Source of the DNA: Accumulibacter sp.
GTDB lineage: Bacteria; Pseudomonadota; Gammaproteobacteria; Burkholderiales; Rhodocyclaceae
Reading direction: 5' to 3'
Assembly (NCBI RefSeq): GCF_023806635.1
Contig: NZ_JAMTDQ010000044.1
Span: forward strand, 56,160-120,159
Length of the DNA stretch: 64,000 bases
The position numbers and the translations under genes were made by a program. Of the stretch, positions 59,263-64,000 are shown in pieces. Positions within the stretch are counted from its first letter, which is position 1. Each line of letters starts with the position of its first letter. The notes below the pieces were generated by a model that was given only the letters and a program-made list of their open reading frames with translations, was not told where the DNA came from and did no database searches.

Positions 59263-60129
59263 ATGTTGATGCAAGTCTTTCATCTGCACGCGCTGAGCGC
59301 CCTGCACGTCGGCGCCGGCCAGGCGCTCGGCGTCGTCGATCTGCCGGTGGCGCGCGCCCGCGCCACCAACCTGCCGCTGGTCCCCGGCTCGGCGCTCAAG
59401 GGCGTGCTGCGCGACGAGTTCGCCGGCAACGATTGCCAGAAGTCGCTCTTCGGCCCCGAGACCATCGCCGAAGGCACGCAGGCGCACGCCGGCGCCCTCG
59501 CCTTCGGCGACGCGCACCTCCTGCTCCTGCCGGTGCGCTCGTTCGCCGGCATCTCGGCCTTCGTCACCTGTCCCTTCGTCCTGGCGCGCTACGCCGAAGA
59601 TCTGCGGCGCGCCGGGGCGGCAGCGGCGGACGTTCCCGCAGTCGCCCAAGTGGGCGGACAGTCGGCCCTGGTTACTGCCGAGACGTGCCTCCGGGCAACG
59701 GACGACCAACTGGTCCTCGAAGACCTCGACCTGAACGCCGCTCCCGGCGCCGATGACTGGGCAAGGGCCATCGCCAGCCGGGCGCACGCCGACCATCCGC
59801 AGTGGCAGATCCAATTCACGCAGCGCTTCGCGATTCTCTCCGACGACGACTTTTCCTTCCTCGCCGACACCGCGACCGAGGTGCGCGCGCGGATTCGCAT
59901 CGACGACAGCCGCGGCGTCGTCCAGGACGGTGGCCTGTGGTACGAGGAGAACCTGCCGGCGGAGACGATCCTCTGGGGCGTCATCGCCGCCGGACCGGCG
60001 CGCGACGGCAGCAAGCTCGGTGAGCGGGAAGTGATGAACAAGGTTCGCGAAGGCCTCGCCGCAACGCCGACGCTGCAGATCGGCGGCAAGGCGACGATCG
60101 GCCGCGGCCTCGTTCGCCTGGTGCTCTGA
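59263..60129 (+). CDS. cmr4: Type III-B backbone RNase Cmr4
   Basis: A 288-aa Cmr4, the repeated backbone subunit that cuts target RNA at 6-nt intervals. Asp26 in GVVDLPVARA is at the position of the catalytic aspartate known in P. furiosus Cmr4. PGSALKGVLRDEFAG and GGKATIGRGLVRL are the RAMP glycine-rich loops. GAAGGAGAA precedes the ATG. Confidence 0.94.
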   Translation: MLMQVFHLHALSALHVGAGQALGVVDLPVARARATNLPLVPGSALKGVLRDEFAGNDCQKSLFGPETIAEGTQAHAGALAFGDAHLLLLPVRSFAGISAFVTCPFVLARYAEDLRRAGAAAADVPAVAQVGGQSALVTAETCLRATDDQLVLEDLDLNAAPGADDWARAIASRAHADHPQWQIQFTQRFAILSDDDFSFLADTATEVRARIRIDDSRGVVQDGGLWYEENLPAETILWGVIAAGPARDGSKLGEREVMNKVREGLAATPTLQIGGKATIGRGLVRLVL

Positions 60130-60139
60130 GGAGGATGCC

Positions 60140-60526
60140 ATGAGCAACGAACCGCGCAGCACGCGCGCGCAGCGCCAGGCCGCAGGGGCGCTGGCGGCCA
60201 TCCAAGTCATCCGCGACAAGCCGCCGAAGGAACGCAAGGAATACAAGGCGCGTGCCGACAACTTCCCGGTGCTGGTCCTGCAGGCCGGCCTGGCGCAGGC
60301 GGTCGGCTTCATGCGCGCCAAGGCGGCGAAGAGCCCGGCCTACGAGCGCTATCTCGGCGACCTCGCGGAAATCCTCGGAATGGCGGGCGGCGAAGCCCTG
60401 CAGCAGCGCGCGATCGACGCCGGACTGCCCGACTACCGCCAACTGACGCGCGACACGCTCGCCGCGGCCGGTTGGCTCAAGCGCTTCGGCCAGGCGTATC
60501 TGAGCGACAAGGAGGGCACGCCATGA
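60140..60526 (+). CDS. cmr5: Type III-B small subunit Cmr5
   Basis: A 128-aa, mostly helical protein of Cmr5 length and position. It contains RADNFPVLVLQAGLAQAVGFM and ends with LTRDTLAAAGWLKRFGQAYL. Cmr5 forms the belly filament alongside Cmr4. It overlaps cmr6 by 4 bp. Confidence 0.9.
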   Translation: MSNEPRSTRAQRQAAGALAAIQVIRDKPPKERKEYKARADNFPVLVLQAGLAQAVGFMRAKAAKSPAYERYLGDLAEILGMAGGEALQQRAIDAGLPDYRQLTRDTLAAAGWLKRFGQAYLSDKEGTP

Positions 60527-61296
60527 CGCTCTGCCGTAGCGCAATCAGACCGCTGCTTGACCATGGCTTCTCTGCACTGAGGCGCACCCAACCGCATTGC
60601 GGCCTGCTGCTCGTCAAGGGGCTGGCGAGTCTTCCGGAGGGCGACAAGGCCGGCGAGATCAAGGCCGGACACATCCGGGCCATCGCCGAACTCGGCGTCC
60701 CCGACTTCTACCGGCTGGCGTTCGAACGTTGGCAGAGAACGACTGCCGACGCGCAGCGCTTCGCCGCCTTCCGCCTGCCACTGGCCGGCCGGCTGTACAT
60801 CGGCGTCGTCCGCGACAACGCGCTCGAAACCGGCGTCACCGTCTCGCACACCTACGGCATGCCGTTGATCCCCGGCTCGGCGGTCAAGGGGCTCTGCCGG
60901 GCCAGCGCCGGCCGATGGCTGGACAATCCTGAAGCGCGCCGCTGGCTGTTCGGCAACGACCCCGGCGAAGAGGAAACGACCGCCGAAATGGGCGGCCTGA
61001 TCTTCCACGACGCCTGGTGGGTGCCCGGGCGCGGCGAGAAACCCTTCGTCGCCGAAGTGGTCACCGTGCACCACACGGCGTACTACGGCAGCGGCGGCCG
61101 CGATCCGGCGAGCGATTTCGACTCGCCGATACCGGCGCCGCAGATCGCCGTCCGTGGCAGCTTCCATTTCGTCATCGAAGGCCAACCGCTGTGGACCCGC
61201 CTCGCCCGCCGCCTGCTCGAGGAAGGCCTGCAGCAGCACGGCATCGGCGGCAAGCGCAGTTCCGGCTACGGCCGCTTTGCTGGCGGCAGCGAATGA
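60523..61296 (+). CDS. cmr6: Type III-B RAMP protein Cmr6
   Basis: A 257-aa Cmr6, adjacent to Cmr1 at the 3' end of the complex. It has [39 protein letters not shown] and the terminal glycine-rich [22 protein letters not shown] precedes the ATG, which overlaps the cmr5 stop. The stop overlaps the membrane CARF gene (ATGA). Confidence 0.92.
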   Translation: MTLCRSAIRPLLDHGFSALRRTQPHCGLLLVKGLASLPEGDKAGEIKAGHIRAIAELGVPDFYRLAFERWQRTTADAQRFAAFRLPLAGRLYIGVVRDNALETGVTVSHTYGMPLIPGSAVKGLCRASAGRWLDNPEARRWLFGNDPGEEETTAEMGGLIFHDAWWVPGRGEKPFVAEVVTVHHTAYYGSGGRDPASDFDSPIPAPQIAVRGSFHFVIEGQPLWTRLARRLLEEGLQQHGIGGKRSSGYGRFAGGSE

Positions 61297-62135
61297 TGCG
61301 CGCGCGAGCGGGCGGTTGCGATGCGCTGCTCAACATCCTCCTCGCCTTCGGCATCCTCCTGCTGCAGAGCTGGATCGCCGACGGCATCAAGGGAGACCAG
61401 CTCTTTCCGTGGCTGCCGGGCGGCGCGTTGGGCGCCGGCGATGCGCGCTTTGCGTGTTGGATGCTCGCCATGGCGCTGCTCTCGCTCGCCCTGGCCGCCT
61501 GGCTGTACGGGCGCCGGCGCACTTTCCTGCCGGTGGCGGTGCGGCGAATCGGCCAGCCGGGCCGCGTCGAGCCGCATGCGGTGCTGGTGCTCGCGCTCTC
61601 GCGCACGGCGTGGCACTGGCAGCCCGAGCGGTTGACCCGGGCCTCGGCCGAGCACCCCCTGCCCCCGCAGTGTCCGGACGCGCTGCGCGCGATGGACTCG
61701 CTCGGCGAACGCGACAAGTTTGCCTGGGAACAGTTGCTGCGGGCGATCGACGTGCACCGGGCGGGCCTGCAGCGCATCATCCTCGTCGGGTCGCCGGGGA
61801 GGGACGGATCCGCGGCATCGTTCCCGGACTGCCGGGAGATGATCACGCATTACTTTCCCCAACTCGACGCCGCGCGCGTCGAACTGCGCGAGGCCTCGTT
61901 CGAAGCGCTCGACGAACTCCTCGCTCTCTATCGCCGGATCATCGCCGAGGAAGCGCCGCGCCAGCGCGAGATCATGATCGACGTCACCGGCGGCACCAAG
62001 GTGCTCAGCGTCGCGGCCGCGATGGTCACCCTCGAGCACCCCGAGATCGAGTTCCAGTATGTCGAGACCGCGGGCGAGAAGCGCGTGCGCACCTTCAACG
62101 TCATTGCCGGCAGCGCCGGCGGGGAGGGAACATGA
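61293..62135 (+). CDS. Two-helix transmembrane CARF protein, putative cyclic-oligoadenylate-gated membrane effector
   Basis: A 280-aa protein. Two hydrophobic segments at about residues 11-29 ([19 protein letters not shown]) and 52-72 form a hairpin anchor. The remainder is a cytoplasmic CARF-like domain: [13 protein letters not shown] (95-107), RIILVGSPG, and DVTGGTK at 230-236, the nucleotide-contact motif of Can1/Card1/Csx1-type CARF proteins. No nuclease or HEPN motif is present, so any output must be through the membrane helices or a partner. It overlaps cmr6 and the ring nuclease by 4 bp each. The closest known idea is Cam1, a CARF membrane protein that depolarises cells. The family here is unassigned. 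Confidence 0.8.
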   Translation: MMRARAGGCDALLNILLAFGILLLQSWIADGIKGDQLFPWLPGGALGAGDARFACWMLAMALLSLALAAWLYGRRRTFLPVAVRRIGQPGRVEPHAVLVLALSRTAWHWQPERLTRASAEHPLPPQCPDALRAMDSLGERDKFAWEQLLRAIDVHRAGLQRIILVGSPGRDGSAASFPDCREMITHYFPQLDAARVELREASFEALDELLALYRRIIAEEAPRQREIMIDVTGGTKVLSVAAAMVTLEHPEIEFQYVETAGEKRVRTFNVIAGSAGGEGT

Positions 62136-62449
62136 TCTACCTGCTCAACACACCGGTGCTGACCGCCTACGGCGACTATCGCTTCAGCGGCCCGCTCGAC
62201 GCCGCCGAGGCGCGGCGGCGGCTGGCCGGCGGCTTCGTCTCGGCGATCGGCCACGACGCCAGCGCGCGCCTGCTGTCGGCGCTGCTCGGCGTGTCCGTCC
62301 CGGCGCGGCGCGTCGAGATCGCCATGGAAGCGGGCGACGAGGCGCTGGTCCTGCGCATCCGCACGCGCCTGGCGGAGGGCCAACTGCTCGCCGACGCCGA
62401 AATCGCCGCCGTCCCGCATGAACTGGCCTGGCTCGAGCGGCTGGCATGA
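62132..62449 (+). CDS. crn2: DUF1874 ring nuclease (Crn2 / AcrIII-1 family)
   Basis: A 105-aa protein matching DUF1874 over its whole length: [39 protein letters not shown] with the conserved catalytic-type His41, and [21 protein letters not shown]. The family degrades cyclic tetra-adenylate; viral versions are anti-CRISPRs (AcrIII-1) and chromosomal versions inside type III loci are called Crn2. Placement as the last gene of the operon argues for the host role of resetting the signal. It overlaps the membrane CARF gene by 4 bp. Confidence 0.88.
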   Translation: MIYLLNTPVLTAYGDYRFSGPLDAAEARRRLAGGFVSAIGHDASARLLSALLGVSVPARRVEIAMEAGDEALVLRIRTRLAEGQLLADAEIAAVPHELAWLERLA

Positions 62450-62523
62450 GCGCCGGCGCCGGCGGCGCCGCCGCAGCCGGCAGTCGCCACCACGGCAGCG
62501 GCGGTGGCTGCCGCCGCGCGGCC

Positions 62524-62553
62524 TTGACCGCTGCGCCGGAAATCCCTTCTAAT
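62524..62553 (+). promoter_or_regulatory. Sigma-70-like promoter for the downstream conserved hypothetical gene
   Basis: TTGACC (62524-62529) and TCTAAT (62548-62553) are each one base from consensus with an 18-bp spacer. A transcript would start near 62560, about 45 bases before the ATG at 62604. GC-rich inverted repeats just upstream could separate it from the Cmr operon. Confidence 0.55.
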
Positions 62554-62603
62554 TCCACACGGTGCGAAACGTCTTCGCGCCCGACCGATCAAGGAGACCT
62601 GCC

Positions 62604-63071
62604 ATGCCTGCAAACCGCATCGACGCCGCCATCACTCCTGACCAGAACGCCAGGGCGCAAGCCGCGCTGACCGCCCTCACCGACGCCCTCCCCTTCCTGA
62701 TCGACCTCGCCGACGGCGAACGGACGGCGATGGTGAAGTTTGGCGAAATGAACCGTTCCTTCGTCGTCAAGGCGCTCGCCATCGCCCAAGCCCAACCCGA
62801 AATCCTGCCGAGCGGCTTCAGCCTGCCGGAATTTGCCGCCGATGTCGCTCTCGTCGAAGACCTCTACCCGGTGCGTCACCAACTCGAAACCGTCTTCCGC
62901 AAGCTCGACGACACCTACTTTGCCGCCGGCAGCGAAGCCTACGCCGCCGCGCTGCTCGTCTACCAGTATGCCAAGCTGCACAACCTCTCGACCGGCGCGC
63001 TCGAGGGCAGCCTCGACGACCTCGGCCGCCGTTTCGCGCGCAAGACCAGGAAGGCGGCGCCCACCCCGTGA
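62604..63071 (+). CDS. Conserved hypothetical protein, mostly helical
   Basis: A 155-aa soluble, helix-rich protein (ALPFLIDLADGERTAMVKFGEMNRSFV; EDLYPVRHQLETVFRKLDDTYFAAGSEAYAAALLVYQYAKL, spans only). I recall similar ~155-residue proteins of unknown function in diverse bacteria, but cannot name a family. AAGGAGA precedes ATG 62604 and it has its own promoter, so it may not belong to the CRISPR operon. Confidence 0.75.
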   Translation: MPANRIDAAITPDQNARAQAALTALTDALPFLIDLADGERTAMVKFGEMNRSFVVKALAIAQAQPEILPSGFSLPEFAADVALVEDLYPVRHQLETVFRKLDDTYFAAGSEAYAAALLVYQYAKLHNLSTGALEGSLDDLGRRFARKTRKAAPTP

Positions 63072-63963
63072 AGCGGTCGGCACAGGCCGGGCACCCGCCG
63101 TGCCCTGCCCGGGCAGTCGACGGGAGTGCGCCCGGCCCGCATGGTCACGGCCGGTGCAGCGAGGTACCGGCGCCCACGTCTCCCGCTCAGCGGTCGCGGG
63201 CGCCGGCGCGCGACGCAACCATGCACGCGCCGCTGCGGGCCTGGATGACGCGTATGCCAACCTGCATGGCCGGGCTGCGCCCGTCGCTGCGCGGTGTCGA
63301 ACGTTCCGTCGCGGACGCGCCGGCACGAACGACGCTGGTGCGTGCGATGGACCTTCGGGATGCTCGCTTCTGCCGACGGGATCGAGCGATCGACCGGCCG
63401 GTCGCAACCTTGGGCTCGCCGCATGGAACGACCCGTCCGGCGCATGCAGTGATCGATCCCGAACATGGAGTCATCGATCGGGAGCATGGACCGATCCACC
63501 CGCAGCATCGAATGACGGGCGTGGCGCATACAGGCGGGCGCGCGACAGGTGCCAAGCTCCCGCTCGGACACGCCGAGCCCGATCGACGGCCAGCGTCGTC
63601 GGCCGTCGCGAGGGGAGCAACGGTCGTCGCCGCACGCAGCGCAAGGCGGCAACGACGCGGCAGAACGTGCGACGCCGCGACGACGGCGACGGTCGCCTGG
63701 CGTCGCTGCTCGCTGCGCCACCAGAAGCGATTGGCTGCACTGCAGCCGCATCGACGGCGCTCCCGTGCCGCTGCTTCCCGCGATGTTGTCGTTGTCCCAG
63801 GCGCCGGGGCCGCCGAGGCCGTTGGAACTACGCGCAGCGCCCTGATTGGCATGAGGAAAGTGCCATTCTTGCCCCGTCGCCATGATGCCATTGGCCTCAT
63901 CGGCTGCCACGCGCCGATTCGTGCCCCGCAAACCCTTGCCACAAGCGGCCTTCCAGCGTTAGA
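63072..63963. other. Gene-free region with a degenerate repeat tract before the putative CRISPR array
   Basis: About 890 bp with long open frames on both strands that are Arg/Pro/Ala-rich and lack ribosome sites, as GC-rich noncoding DNA often gives. It contains the 21-bp repeats at 63337-63546. Its right end would be the leader if an array starts at 63964. Confidence 0.5.
63337..63546. repeat. Degenerate 21-bp tandem repeats
   Basis: Six clear 21-bp units start at 63421, 63442, 63463, 63484, 63505 and 63526, most opening (G/A)CAT and holding a GATCGATC-like centre; about four weaker units extend left to about 63337. On the minus strand each unit reads as seven residues (SMLRVDR, SMLPIDD, SMFGIDH, CMRRTGR). 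Units are adjacent with no spacers, so this is not a CRISPR array. Confidence 0.7.
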
Positions 63964-63999
63964 GTTCTCTCTCCCCGAATTCCTGAAGGGGATTAAGAC
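63964..63999. CRISPR. Single putative CRISPR repeat at the window edge
   Basis: The last 37 bases include a 36-nt block that starts GTTCTCTC and ends GGATTAAGAC, with an internal TCCCC ... GGGGA stem. A 5' GTT, a 3' AAGAC end and a central short hairpin are typical of repeats used with Cas6 and type III systems. Only one copy fits before the window ends, so periodicity cannot be tested. It lies 1.5 kb downstream of the Cmr operon. Confidence 0.5.
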
Positions 64000-64000
64000 G

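Noticed and set aside
62446-62670. 74-aa frame starting with an ATGA overlap at the ring nuclease stop
   Set aside because: Gly/Ser/Thr-rich random composition, and it runs across the promoter and start of the next real gene.
63337-63546. Reading the 21-bp repeats as a CRISPR array
   Set aside because: Units are contiguous with no spacers, too short, and degenerate.
62960-63931. 323-aa minus-strand frame containing the heptad-like repeats
   Set aside because: No ribosome site, Arg/Pro-rich outside the repeats, and it overlaps a supported gene at its 3' end. The repeats are reported as DNA repeats.

Overview
The window is 64 kb of GC-rich bacterial chromosome with dense, mostly house-keeping genes on both strands. 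Several features point to a betaproteobacterium, most likely of the Rhodocyclales (Accumulibacter/Dechloromonas-like): the holB-pilZ-tatD order, a FimV-type pilus protein, a PEP-CTERM sorting-signal protein, the fpr/FinR-like LysR pair, and fatty-acid/ketone-body genes beside etfAB. The taxon is inferred from gene content and not from a marker gene.

Layout. 1-5.5 kb: FAD oxidoreductase plus PIN-domain protein, DUF1415, ArfB-type ribosome rescue hydrolase, YjbQ-family protein, and a tandem pair of beta-hydroxyacid dehydrogenases. 5.5-12.9 kb: ferredoxin-NADP reductase with a divergent LysR regulator, CZB and cyclic-nucleotide sensor proteins, a glycosyltransferase, tadA, an L,D-transpeptidase, a TANGO2-like protein and ygfZ. 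13-17.7 kb: the mltG-tmk-holB-pilZ-tatD-ankyrin cluster, with small gaps or overlaps. 17.7-29.8 kb: an exonuclease/GIY-YIG-like protein, an alpha/beta hydrolase, then a lipid-oxidation block (acetoacetyl-CoA ligase, thioesterase, acyl-CoA dehydrogenase, etfA, etfB and a divergent TetR regulator) interrupted by FimV and a CbiM-like permease. 29.8-40.1 kb: glpK, a 48-aa PEP-CTERM protein, an MFS carrier, dinB, a Pat-type acyl-CoA synthetase/acetyltransferase, and a CpxP-like protein divergent from a response regulator/histidine kinase pair. 40.1-49.5 kb: a VanZ/O-antigen-ligase-like fusion, a TerB-DUF697 protein, selO, a TIGR02647 protein and a PlpD-like patatin autotransporter.

The accessory part runs from 49.6 kb to the right edge. 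It opens with a remnant DNA-binding protein and a one-polypeptide winged-helix/GHKL-ATPase/STAS-like regulator. A complete type III-B (Cmr) CRISPR effector operon follows at 51.7-62.4 kb: a Cas_NE0113-type CARF protein, a Csx1-type CARF-HEPN ribonuclease, Cas6, Cmr1, Cmr2 (Cas10), Cmr3, Cmr4, Cmr5, Cmr6, a two-helix transmembrane CARF protein and a DUF1874 (Crn2/AcrIII-1-type) ring nuclease. Most junctions are 4-bp ATGA overlaps, so the signalling proteins are translated with the interference complex. No cas1 or cas2 is present. A sequence with the architecture of one CRISPR repeat occupies the last 37 bases, suggesting an array starts at the right boundary.

Expected working model: Cas6 processes crRNA, Cmr1-6 binds target RNA, the Cmr2 palm makes cyclic oligoadenylate, the HEPN nuclease and probably the membrane CARF protein respond, and the DUF1874 protein ends the signal. 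Because DUF1874 enzymes are specific for cyclic tetra-adenylate, cA4 is the predicted messenger. The membrane CARF protein is the least described part and the best candidate for new biology.
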